Notes under the pieces: model-generated | Databases searched by the model: none | What the model saw: only the letters and a program-made list of their open reading frames with translations | What the model was told of the DNA's origin: nothing | In this document: positions 36,777 through 44,048 of the stretch, piece by piece | Numbering within the stretch: position 1 is the stretch's first letter | Layout of the letters: each line of letters begins with the position of its first letter | From: JBBIOI01 sp037443425 | GTDB lineage: Bacteria; Desulfobacterota; BSN033; UBA1163 | Assembly: GCA_037443425.1 (NCBI GenBank) | Contig: JBBIOI010000005.1 | Span: 1-64,000 of the forward strand | DNA length: 64,000 nt | Reading direction: 5' to 3' | Made by a program: the position numbers and the translations under genes

Positions 36777-37234
36777 AATTCTTTCTCCAGGGGTTGTATT
36801 CTGAATTTTACTCCTGCATTTAAGAGTTTTCCTTTTGAAAGTTTATCTGCCAGGGAGTTTTTTTCTCTGGGTATCCAGTGTCCTCTTATTTGGGGAAAAT
36901 TTTTGAGAAGTTTTTTGCAGGCAAAGGCTATCGGAACGTAAAGACCAGACCTTATCTGCCAGTTTCCAAACATTTGCTCTATAACAAGCATTGAATCTTC
37001 AAATATTTCGATATGTTCGTTGTTTAATTTGTTTGCTAAAAGGTAATCAAGAATGGCTTTAAATCCCCTGTATTCAGCAAGATTGTTTGAGGTATCTTTT
37101 TTTCCTTTTGTTGGGTAAAAGATTCTGGAATCTTCCCAGATTTTTTCTTCGTCTCTAAAAATTACAACACCATAAGCCGAAACTCCTCCAGGGTTAATCG
37201 GTTCACAGCATCCATCAAAGAAGGCTTTAATCAT
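36773..37234 (-). CDS. Ribonuclease H-like protein
   Basis: 153 residues with the RNase HI acidic tetrad visible: D7 (FFDGCCEP), E54 (NNLAEYRG), D80 (IFEDSMLV) and D130 (NSLADKLS). It cleaves RNA in RNA:DNA hybrids and could serve replication or transfer of the element. It overlaps the genes on both sides (8 bp upstream, 4 bp downstream). Confidence 0.85.
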   Translation of the reverse strand: MIKAFFDGCCEPINPGGVSAYGVVIFRDEEKIWEDSRIFYPTKGKKDTSNNLAEYRGFKAILDYLLANKLNNEHIEIFEDSMLVIEQMFGNWQIRSGLYVPIAFACKKLLKNFPQIRGHWIPREKNSLADKLSKGKLLNAGVKFRIQPLEKEL

Positions 37235-37601
37235 AAAAAATTCCTCTTTTTCCCGGAGTTTCTGTTATTTCTTCAATTTCAATTCCATGAACTGCTTTCA
37301 TAAGCTTTTTAACTCTTCTATATTCTCTCGTTCGGTATCCCTTAACATCTTCCACGTGAAGTTTACCGGTTTTTGCGTCTCTGTAGGAGAAATCCGCAGT
37401 ATAACTACATATGAAGAACCCATTGACCTCGATTTTCCATCTGGGATGAATCTTGAGGTCTGTAATCAAGCCAAGTCGTTTTGCAGTAAGAAGCTGAAGG
37501 TAGCGGGTTGCCTCCCTTTTTGAGGGGAACTTAATTTCTCCAATCGTAACCGGATAATTTCTATATTTATTCCTTATTTTTCTCTCGATAAGGATAGGCA
37601 T
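37227..37601 (-). CDS. DUF1064-like putative endonuclease
   Basis: 124 residues. FPSKREATRYLQL, the YTADFSY strand and HVEDVKGYRT match the phage-type DUF1064 pattern, which has a PD-(D/E)xK nuclease arrangement (E, D and ExK-like DVK). Overlaps the upstream gene by 35 bp. Substrate unknown. Confidence 0.75.
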   Translation of the reverse strand: MPILIERKIRNKYRNYPVTIGEIKFPSKREATRYLQLLTAKRLGLITDLKIHPRWKIEVNGFFICSYTADFSYRDAKTGKLHVEDVKGYRTREYRRVKKLMKAVHGIEIEEITETPGKRGIFYD

Positions 37602-38046
37602 ATCGAAATCCGTTAAATAACCAGAATGCAGTTAGTATTTCTGCCAATCCTGAAGGATTTTCTTTAAGGTAATCTTTTTGAAACTCTAAAAACTCTTCTT
37701 CCCTTCTCTCCAGGGCAATCCACAGAACGACAAGTGAGGCATTAAATGAGGTCCCGTCTTTTTCCTGCAATGTCCTGTAGATATAGTCCATAGCAGAGTA
37801 TATAGTCTCTTCATTCTGAAGAAACTCCTTGTAGGAACTTATACCGCAAAGATTATTTTGCATTGTAAGGTAAGCTTCAAGAATCTTTCTTAGATTCTTT
37901 TTGGTTTCTTCGGTAGTTGGCCATATTCTTAGCTGTGAAAAGGCCTCGTAGAGAAACGGTACATTTTCGTTAAGGATTTCAAGGATAAGGGTTTTTGCAT
38001 TTGGGTGATTTATAATTTGGTTTCCAACTTCCATTTTCCCCTGCAT
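37567..38046 (-). CDS. Uncharacterised helical protein
   Basis: 159 residues, predicted mainly alpha-helical, no signal peptide and no recognised motif. ATGs at 38046 and 38034 are both plausible starts (GAGG and GGGG upstream). It heads the minus-strand run of nuclease and redox genes and is divergent from the replication block across a control region with a paired AGTAWTACT site. Confidence 0.55.
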   Translation of the reverse strand: MQGKMEVGNQIINHPNAKTLILEILNENVPFLYEAFSQLRIWPTTEETKKNLRKILEAYLTMQNNLCGISSYKEFLQNEETIYSAMDYIYRTLQEKDGTSFNASLVVLWIALERREEEFLEFQKDYLKENPSGLAEILTAFWLFNGFRYAYPYREKNKE

Positions 38047-38074
38047 TTCCTCTTTATAAAATGGTTTTCAACAG

Positions 38075-38100
38075 AGTATTACTTCATAAGAAGTAATACC
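38075..38100. promoter_or_regulatory. Paired AGTAWTACT sites 6a and 6b in a divergent promoter region
   Basis: AGTATTACT (38075-38083) and AGTAATACC (38092-38100) form one larger perfect inverted repeat, GTATTACTTC-ATAA-GAAGTAATAC (38076-38099). It is midway between the divergent starts 38046 and 38154. On the minus strand TATAAA follows 16 bp downstream. Confidence 0.7.
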
Positions 38101-38153
38101 AGAATAGAATAAAAACTAATTTAGAATTCGCCTATTTTTAAAAGGAGTGGGTC

Positions 38154-38435
38154 TTGGAAGAGTTTTTAACTGTAAAGGATGTTGCAAGGATATTCAAATT
38201 TTCCCGCCAGGAAATCTACAAAATGGTTGCTAAGAAAGAAATTCCATTTACGAGGTTCAAAAAGAGGGGGATAAGGTTTCTAAGGAAGGACCTCGAAGTG
38301 TGGTATAAAATATATACTCTAAAACCCGAAGCTGTCCTGAAAGACCACTTCTTTTTGATTCAGGAAAATTCTAAAGATTTTTCCTTAACTTCTCCCGAGG
38401 ATAAATATAATTCCTCGATCCCCGCAGAAAACTAA
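38154..38435 (+). CDS. Small helix-turn-helix (excisionase-type) protein
   Basis: 93 residues from a TTG start after AAAGGAG. The MerR/excisionase-like winged helix FLTVKDVARIFKFSRQEIYKMV with a basic wing (RFKKRGIRFLRKDLEVW) occupies residues 4-57; the tail is unstructured. It may be a regulator of the replication operon or a recombination directionality factor. It is encoded just beside the paired AGTAWTACT palindrome and so is one candidate for its binding protein. Confidence 0.7.
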   Translation: MEEFLTVKDVARIFKFSRQEIYKMVAKKEIPFTRFKKRGIRFLRKDLEVWYKIYTLKPEAVLKDHFFLIQENSKDFSLTSPEDKYNSSIPAEN

Positions 38436-38451
38436 ACTAAAGGAGGTTTCT

Positions 38452-38859
38452 ATGTTTATTTTTAAAGTCATGAAGGGTAAGGAAAACCTGATAGGCTCTA
38501 TTTTTGCAAAATATGGCTTTGAGATAAAGCCAGTATCAGAGAAGGGATTTCTTGCCTGTTCTGAGAGACCATTGCCAGAACTGATTAAGAAATTTGAGGG
38601 TTACATTCAGGAGATAATTGAAGTTAATGAAGAGGAGGGGGAGAGGTTACTTAAAAATGAAAAAAAGGATAATCTTTCGAATCTCAGGGAGGGAAGTGCT
38701 ATTGAAGTAATTTCTGGAATCTATGAAGGATTTAGTGGTGTTGCAAGACGGGTGAATGATGGAAGGGTGCTTGTTGATTTGAATTTATTTGGAAAGGCGG
38801 TTTCAGTTGAAGTTTCAGCCTCAGATGTAAGAGTTCTTCCATCAGATCCATGGTCATAA
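38452..38859 (+). CDS. NusG/Spt5-like transcription elongation factor paralogue
   Basis: 135 residues. The N-terminal part (about 1-60) follows the NGN fold pattern, with FKVMKGKENLIGSIFAKYGF and KGFLACSE. The C-terminal KOW domain is clear: REGSAIEVISGIYEGFSGVARRV, then FGKAVSVEV. NusG binds RNA polymerase; specialised paralogues (RfaH, LoaP, ActX of conjugative plasmids) prevent termination in particular operons. AAAGGAGG precedes the ATG, and the Rep gene follows by 9 bp. Confidence 0.8.
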   Translation: MFIFKVMKGKENLIGSIFAKYGFEIKPVSEKGFLACSERPLPELIKKFEGYIQEIIEVNEEEGERLLKNEKKDNLSNLREGSAIEVISGIYEGFSGVARRVNDGRVLVDLNLFGKAVSVEVSASDVRVLPSDPWS

Positions 38860-38868
38860 GGAGGGGAA

Positions 38869-39996
38869 ATGAAGCTTACGGAATTTCTTGAAAACATTGG
38901 TCGACCTATTGCTTATTATCCTTCGCTTGTCAAGCTTACCGGTTCTGTAAGTGCGGTAATCTTTCTCTGTCAGCTTCTTTACTGGAAGGGAAGACAGGCA
39001 GATCCTGATGGATGGATTTTTAAGACCCAGGCAGAAATAACCGAGGAGACGGGGCTTAGTCGCTACGAGCAGGAGACAGCAAGGAAGATCCTTAAGGAGA
39101 AGGGACTCCTTATGGAAAAATTTGCCGGTGTTCCAAGAAAGCTATACTTTTCTCTATCGATTGATAGGATAAACGAGCTCTGGCTTGAAGTTCAGAATAC
39201 ATCCCTCATGGATGCGGATGACCCAGAAGAGAGCTTTCAAGAAAAAGCCCTTAAAAATCCATATAATGCGTGCGAAACTTCTGAGGAAGACGAAAAAACC
39301 CTTAAAAATCAACATAATGCTGGAAAACCACATTATATAATGTGGGAAACCAACATTATTGAATGCGGAAAACCATCAGGCAATAATGTGGAAAACCAGC
39401 AGACTATTACAGAGATTACTACAGAGAATATAACAAAGAATATATATTCTAAGAATATATATTCTTTGAGCGATGGGGAAAACACATCGCCTCTACCCGC
39501 CAATTTAGAGTCTCCCCATAAACCCAGGAAGCCTACCAAAAAAGAAGAGGCTAGTGAGACCCCATCGCTCTTTGGTTATATGATGGAAGAAAAATCACAA
39601 AAGAGGAAAAAGAAAAATTCTGGAAAGGGTTTAGCCAGTGAGGATGAATCCAATCAGGCGCAAGAAGGTTCGACTGCAAAGGAACTTCTTCTCTATTTTG
39701 GCCGTGAGTATGAGGCATATTTTGGAAATCCTTATAACATTAACTGGGGTAAGGAGATGAAGCTCTTTTCTCTTTTACTTAAACGTTATGAGCCCGAGAA
39801 GATAAAGAAGGCTGTAAAATGGTATTTCAGAATGAGAGACGATTTCTTCTTCCTCAATGGTTACAGTGTGGGGGTCTTTTATCAGAAATTCAATGCAATT
39901 CTCCTTACGGGACAGAATTCTATCAGTGAAATTATTGACCGGGTTGCTGAAGAACAGATAAGGAGGAAAAGACAATGTATCCAAGAGCAGGTGTAG
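38869..39996 (+). CDS. Replication initiator-like protein with intragenic origin repeats
   Basis: 375 residues. The N-terminal winged helix (about 20-105: SAVIFLCQLLYWKGRQ, TQAEITEETGLSRYEQETARKIL) is typical of phage and plasmid replication proteins. The middle (about 120-260) is low-complexity, rich in Asn, Glu and Lys. The C-terminal part (about 265-350) is DnaD/helicase-loader-like (YFGREYEAYFGNPYNINWG). The helicase gene overlaps its end by 22 bp. The DNA of the low-complexity part holds iteron-like repeats, as in the lambda O gene. Confidence 0.75.
   Translation: MKLTEFLENIGRPIAYYPSLVKLTGSVSAVIFLCQLLYWKGRQADPDGWIFKTQAEITEETGLSRYEQETARKILKEKGLLMEKFAGVPRKLYFSLSIDRINELWLEVQNTSLMDADDPEESFQEKALKNPYNACETSEEDEKTLKNQHNAGKPHYIMWETNIIECGKPSGNNVENQQTITEITTENITKNIYSKNIYSLSDGENTSPLPANLESPHKPRKPTKKEEASETPSLFGYMMEEKSQKRKKKNSGKGLASEDESNQAQEGSTAKELLLYFGREYEAYFGNPYNINWGKEMKLFSLLLKRYEPEKIKKAVKWYFRMRDDFFFLNGYSVGVFYQKFNAILLTGQNSISEIIDRVAEEQIRRKRQCIQEQV
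39299..39412. repeat. Iteron-like 22-23-bp repeats inside the Rep gene (candidate origin)
   Basis: GGAAAACCA or GGGAAACCA recurs at 39322, 39344, 39367 and 39390, spaced 22, 23 and 23 bp. Units usually end in ATAATGT or AATGC. Less similar copies ending ATAATGC are at 39299-39321 and 39261-39269. A perfect 18-bp palindrome, CCACATTATATAATGTGG, is at 39328-39345. The spacings are not multiples of three, so the repetition acts on DNA, not on protein. Confidence 0.7.
39436..39465. repeat. Two tandem AT-only palindromes (possible DNA-unwinding element)
   Basis: AAGAATATATATTCT occurs twice in tandem (39436-39450, 39451-39465); each holds the perfect palindrome AGAATATATATTCT. They code for KNIYS twice. 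Located 24 bp after the iteron-like repeats. Confidence 0.65.
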
Positions 39997-41420
39997 TTAG
40001 TCTATTTTCAAGGCCCATTAAGAGACCTTCGGTAAACTACATTGAATCCTGTCACCGAAGGCTTCTTGGGGATTCATCTCTTCGGTCTCTTACCTTGAGT
40101 CCAGAGATTATACGCTCCTTCAGGCTTGGCCTCATGGTGAAGGATGGTAAGAAGTTTCTTGTTATTCCTTACAGGGATGGGAGTGGAAATTATGAGTCTA
40201 TGAGATATATTCCCTTTGATGGAAATGAAGAGCCTTTCTGGGATGGGTTCCCTGAAATTCCTTACTGGATAAATAGAAGTCTTGTAAATGTTTCAAATGT
40301 TTTTATTACAACCAATGAACTCGATGCTTTAAAGCTTGTTTCCTGGGGATTAAACAATGTTATTGCCATTACGTCACCCTATCTTCCTCTCACGGGGATG
40401 GAAGAACTTTTTTCGAAGGCAAGGGCAGTTTATCTTCTGGTTAGGGATAAAGAAGAAGTTTTAAAAAGATATGACCTTGCCTTAAGGATCGGGCTAGAAA
40501 AGACTTTTTCTCTTATAATTCCTGAGCTTTCAGATAAAGAGGTACTCGAAAGAAACCTATCTCGTGCAATAAGGTATAATCTTCAGAATGTTTTGACCTT
40601 TGATGATGCACTTTCCCTTATGTTCCGTAAGCAGAACTACAGGGATGGTTTTTTAACTCCCTGGAAGTCTTTAAATGAAAGGGTTCGTTCAATTCATCCT
40701 GGTCAGCTTATTGTGGTTTCTTCAGACCCAAAGATCGGAAAGACTACGCTCTGTCTTAATATGGCTCATTTTATGGCAAAGAAAGGATACCCTGTTCTCT
40801 TTTACTGTCTTGAAATGGGACCTGAAGAGCTTGCGGAGATGCTTTTGCGGATGGAATATGAAATCTCGGGAGATATTTCGGTTGAGGTAATTAAAAAAGC
40901 AAGGGAGGAGCTTTCAAAACTTCCATTTCTATTTGCGAGGGAACACCGGGGGTTTGAAGATATTGTTACAACAGTTCGGGAATCCGTAAAGTTATATGGG
41001 ATTAAGCTGTTTGTTTTTGATAATCTTCAGTTTTTGCTTTCGGATATTGATAATTGGTACAACGAAGCCTCAATGATTTCAAAGAGATTTAAGACTCTTG
41101 CATCAGAGTTAAACATTGTGGTTTTCATGATAGTTCAGGCCAGAAAAAGGGATGAGAAAAAGCCGATGAGTAAATATGACATAAGAGACAGCTCAACCAT
41201 TGCTGCTGATGCAGACCAGATATGGAGGCTTTTTCGGAAGCCTCTGATGATTGATTCTGAGAGGATATCTGACCTTGCTTATAGTCAAAAGCTACTTATT
41301 TCCGTAGAAGGAAGGTTTATTGGTGGGGGGCAGTGCTGTCTCCATTTTGATGGGGCCACCAAGAAAATAAGAGAATTAAGTGAGGTGGAAAGATATGAAG
41401 GCGAAGGTGAAGATAGTTAG
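39975..41420 (+). CDS. Toprim-like/DnaB-like replicative helicase
   Basis: 481 residues. The C-terminal half is a RecA/DnaB-type helicase: Walker A DPKIGKTT near 251-258, Walker B KLFVFDNLQF near 344-353, and the DIRDSSTIAADADQIWRL motif near 402. The N-terminal part has a Toprim-like pattern (FITTNELDALKL, AVYLLVRDKEE) with no zinc finger, similar in layout to Twinkle or T7 gp4, so primase activity is doubtful. It overlaps the Rep gene, giving a lambda O-P-like pair. Confidence 0.82.
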   Translation: MYPRAGVVSLFSRPIKRPSVNYIESCHRRLLGDSSLRSLTLSPEIIRSFRLGLMVKDGKKFLVIPYRDGSGNYESMRYIPFDGNEEPFWDGFPEIPYWINRSLVNVSNVFITTNELDALKLVSWGLNNVIAITSPYLPLTGMEELFSKARAVYLLVRDKEEVLKRYDLALRIGLEKTFSLIIPELSDKEVLERNLSRAIRYNLQNVLTFDDALSLMFRKQNYRDGFLTPWKSLNERVRSIHPGQLIVVSSDPKIGKTTLCLNMAHFMAKKGYPVLFYCLEMGPEELAEMLLRMEYEISGDISVEVIKKAREELSKLPFLFAREHRGFEDIVTTVRESVKLYGIKLFVFDNLQFLLSDIDNWYNEASMISKRFKTLASELNIVVFMIVQARKRDEKKPMSKYDIRDSSTIAADADQIWRLFRKPLMIDSERISDLAYSQKLLISVEGRFIGGGQCCLHFDGATKKIRELSEVERYEGEGEDS

Positions 41421-41895
41421 TTTTTCAGTTCTCCAAAACGCTATTTCCATACGGCTTCTCTGTGAAAATGCATCCTGGCTTACTGCTGAGGCTCGTGATG
41501 AACGAAGAAAAATAAATCTTGATGAACTCTCTTTTGAGGGAAAGATCCGTTCAGTAAATATACAGCGTGAGGGAACAAATATTCTTCTTCGGGCAAAAAG
41601 GAGTCATTTTTTAGTAGGAAAGCTTTTTGAACTGATGGGTAGACCTTCGCTTGAATTTTCTGTTATGGAATCCCTTGATGGGAAATTGAATTCTCTTCTT
41701 TCAGTTCTTTCTAAAAAAACAGGAGAACATAAGGAGGACCTTCTTTTAAGGCTTACAACCTTTAAGGATAAAGATGGTAGAGAGATCCAAGGCAAAAGGC
41801 ATATCGAGGAGCTGTCGGAAAACCAGAAGGTTGTGGTTCTCAAAAAACTTCATTCAATGCTTAATAAGGATGAGGCTCCATGTTTGGTTTCTTGA
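41395..41895 (+). CDS. Uncharacterised protein between helicase and relaxase-like genes
   Basis: 166 residues from the ATG at 41395, which follows GAGGTGG by 6 nt; a GTG at 41380 would add five residues. Both starts lie inside the end of the helicase gene. The N-terminal half is predicted beta, the C-terminal half helical and basic, with TFKDKDGREIQGKRHIEELS. Possibly a single-stranded-DNA-binding or helicase accessory protein; no family recognised. Confidence 0.55.
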   Translation: MKAKVKIVSFSVLQNAISIRLLCENASWLTAEARDERRKINLDELSFEGKIRSVNIQREGTNILLRAKRSHFLVGKLFELMGRPSLEFSVMESLDGKLNSLLSVLSKKTGEHKEDLLLRLTTFKDKDGREIQGKRHIEELSENQKVVVLKKLHSMLNKDEAPCLVS

Positions 41896-43064
41896 AGGAT
41901 ATTTTAGGCAAAGAAAGAGGAAAAAAAAGAAAAGAGATAGTGGTAGATATCTCTGAACTTGCACCTATCTGGTTAAAATATAATCAATCTTTTACGATTC
42001 CTAAGTCTGAGGAAAAAACTGAATCAAAAACTTCTGAGCTTGTGATAAATAAGAGTGATTCTGACTTTTTTGGTCATGAGGTGGTGAGGGAGTTTTATGA
42101 CCCATACCGTCAGATTTTTGAGTCTCAGAAGGCTTCGGAAGGATACATGAAGCTTCTTGAATTTCTTGACCGATATGGAACCTGCCCGTCTATTGTTACG
42201 GTGGGTGGTGACAGCGAAGGTGATGAACTAAACACCGTAAGTCGGATACTTGAGGGTATTACTCTCAGGGAGCACAGCGTAAATGTCGCAAGAGAGATGC
42301 TTAAGCTTCTTAAGGAGACTTACAGAGATTATGAAAACCTCATTCCAGAAGCCCTTATAATTTCCTTTGGCCATGATATAGGAAAGGCTCCTGTTTTGAG
42401 GGAGGGTGGTGCTTACGCAAAGGCAGACCATCCGATTTTGAGTGAGATGAAACTTAAGGAGTTGTTTTCAGGGGTGGAGCCCCACTGGTTCGAGCAGGCT
42501 CTGGAGATTGTAAGGGAGCACCATGGTCGAATGAAAGAACAGCTCGGTCAGCTTCTTATTAAGGCCGACTCAAGGGCAAGGGAGAAAGAGATTGCCTCTT
42601 ATGATAGCGAGCTAAAACTTCAATCATGGGATGAGTGGTTCGATACAAAGAGGTTTCTTGAGATTATTCTACCGGAAATAAATATCCTCAAGGGACAGAA
42701 CCAGTGGGATGCACTTTCTTTTGGTTCTTACGTTTATCTACAGCCCGACCTTGTTTATAATTCTGCCCGAAAACTTGGAAGTGAAAAAAAGATTGTAGAT
42801 ATGCTTCTTCTTAAGATTTCAAACAAACAGGAGGTTATAAAGAAATCGGTTGAGAGTCTGAGGAAGGCTGACCTTCTTTCACCTGAACTTGGGAGCACAA
42901 AATGGGGAAGATGGTATGAAATAAAAGCCCAGTGGCTCAATAAGAAGATGTTTTTGATTCCTGTAAAGATAAGTGCATTCGGTGTTCTTCCCCATATCCT
43001 TGAGGAGCGTAAGGAAGGGTTCCTTAGAAAGATAGAGAAGGTTTCACTTACCGAAAAGTATTAA
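41880..43064 (+). CDS. HD-domain protein resembling MOBH (TraI_2) relaxases
   Basis: 394 residues. An HD-type metal site is visible: H132 (LREHSVNVA), H165-D166 (SFGHDIGKA), H184 (KADHP) and H214-H215 (REHHGR). After residue 280 comes a winged-helix-like region (YEIKAQWLNKKMFLIP) like the C-terminal part of TraI_2 proteins. MOBH relaxases of SXT and R27 use an HD fold and are encoded beside traD, as here. It could instead be a nucleotide hydrolase. It is the only relaxase candidate in the window. Confidence 0.55.
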   Translation: MFGFLKDILGKERGKKRKEIVVDISELAPIWLKYNQSFTIPKSEEKTESKTSELVINKSDSDFFGHEVVREFYDPYRQIFESQKASEGYMKLLEFLDRYGTCPSIVTVGGDSEGDELNTVSRILEGITLREHSVNVAREMLKLLKETYRDYENLIPEALIISFGHDIGKAPVLREGGAYAKADHPILSEMKLKELFSGVEPHWFEQALEIVREHHGRMKEQLGQLLIKADSRAREKEIASYDSELKLQSWDEWFDTKRFLEIILPEINILKGQNQWDALSFGSYVYLQPDLVYNSARKLGSEKKIVDMLLLKISNKQEVIKKSVESLRKADLLSPELGSTKWGRWYEIKAQWLNKKMFLIPVKISAFGVLPHILEERKEGFLRKIEKVSLTEKY

Positions 43065-43083
43065 ATAGTTAGAAAGAGCAGTT

Positions 43084-43338
43084 ATGGACTTTCTTGATTT
43101 TTTTAATCCTCTAAGACATTTTTCGCAGACTGAGTATCTTTCCTTCTGGCAGTACCTCTTTGCGACCTTGCTTTCCGGGTTCTGGGCAAGGCTGATTGCT
43201 TCTCTTTCCATCCTTTTCTCCTTCTGGTTCGGGGTTTATCGGAGAAGACCCGCCCTTGGTGCTGTTTTTTTTGGAATTGCTGTTTTTATTTCTTATTTTG
43301 GTGGTGTAATGAAAATAATTTTTTGGTGGTGGCCATGA
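43084..43338 (+). CDS. Small membrane protein
   Basis: 84 residues with two strong hydrophobic segments (about 30-50 and 56-83). No family recognised. It overlaps the next membrane-protein gene by ATGA. The pair lies between the relaxase-like and coupling-protein genes; the coupling protein lacks its own membrane domain, so these proteins may anchor it. Confidence 0.6.
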   Translation: MDFLDFFNPLRHFSQTEYLSFWQYLFATLLSGFWARLIASLSILFSFWFGVYRRRPALGAVFFGIAVFISYFGGVMKIIFWWWP

Positions 43339-44048
43339 GCGAAAAAAGGGGAGATATTTTCCTTGGAGCAACTCCTCCGAAAGGGAAACCCAAAGGACTT
43401 GTAGATGCCCTTTCCGAAATTCAGCAGTACTATGTTGTTGAACGTTCTGGAAGCCCGATCCCCGAGGATTTCTTTACCATCGGAGGAAAGCTCAGTTTCT
43501 TTGAGGTTGGCTTCAGGGCGGCTTTTCTTTGCGGTATAATTTCGGCTCTCCTTATGCCCTTTGCGTTTGGAGTAGTGGAAAGATATATCCCGATATTTGG
43601 TTCTTATAATCCCTCTCTTTTTGATAGGATTTTTGCGCTTGTCCTTTCAGTAAGCTTTTCAATTGCGCACGCTGTTTTTATTGCATTTACCGGAAAATAT
43701 TATATAGGTTCTATCTCAAAGGCAGCAATAAAGAATCTTCTTGGTGGATTTATCTGTGGGGCTTTGTTAAAAATGATTATTGCTTTTATTCTATTTCATA
43801 CAATATATTTCTTTTTCCTTTCGCCTGAATTTCTTTCAAGAAACCTTCTTAAGCTAAGACATTTTATAAAATATGAAACGCTGAATAAGGTTTATCATTT
43901 TCTTCTTGAATTCAAACCCGTCTTTTTAATTTCCTCATACTTTCTTGTCTTTGCAACCTTCCTTATGATTGCAATCCCTGTTGTTAGCATCATTATCAGT
44001 TCAAGAAGAACAAGAAAAGAGATCGAAAGAGAGGAAAAGTGGGCCTAG
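43335..44048 (+). CDS. Polytopic membrane protein
   Basis: 237 residues from the ATG at 43335 (ATGA overlap); an in-frame TTG at 43323 would add four residues. About 65 soluble residues (IFLGATPPKGKPKG) precede four or five membrane segments, and the tail is basic (RRTRKEIEREEKWA). No family recognised. It ends tail-to-tail with the coupling-protein gene, overlapping by 4 bp. Confidence 0.6.
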   Translation: MSEKRGDIFLGATPPKGKPKGLVDALSEIQQYYVVERSGSPIPEDFFTIGGKLSFFEVGFRAAFLCGIISALLMPFAFGVVERYIPIFGSYNPSLFDRIFALVLSVSFSIAHAVFIAFTGKYYIGSISKAAIKNLLGGFICGALLKMIIAFILFHTIYFFFLSPEFLSRNLLKLRHFIKYETLNKVYHFLLEFKPVFLISSYFLVFATFLMIAIPVVSIIISSRRTRKEIEREEKWA

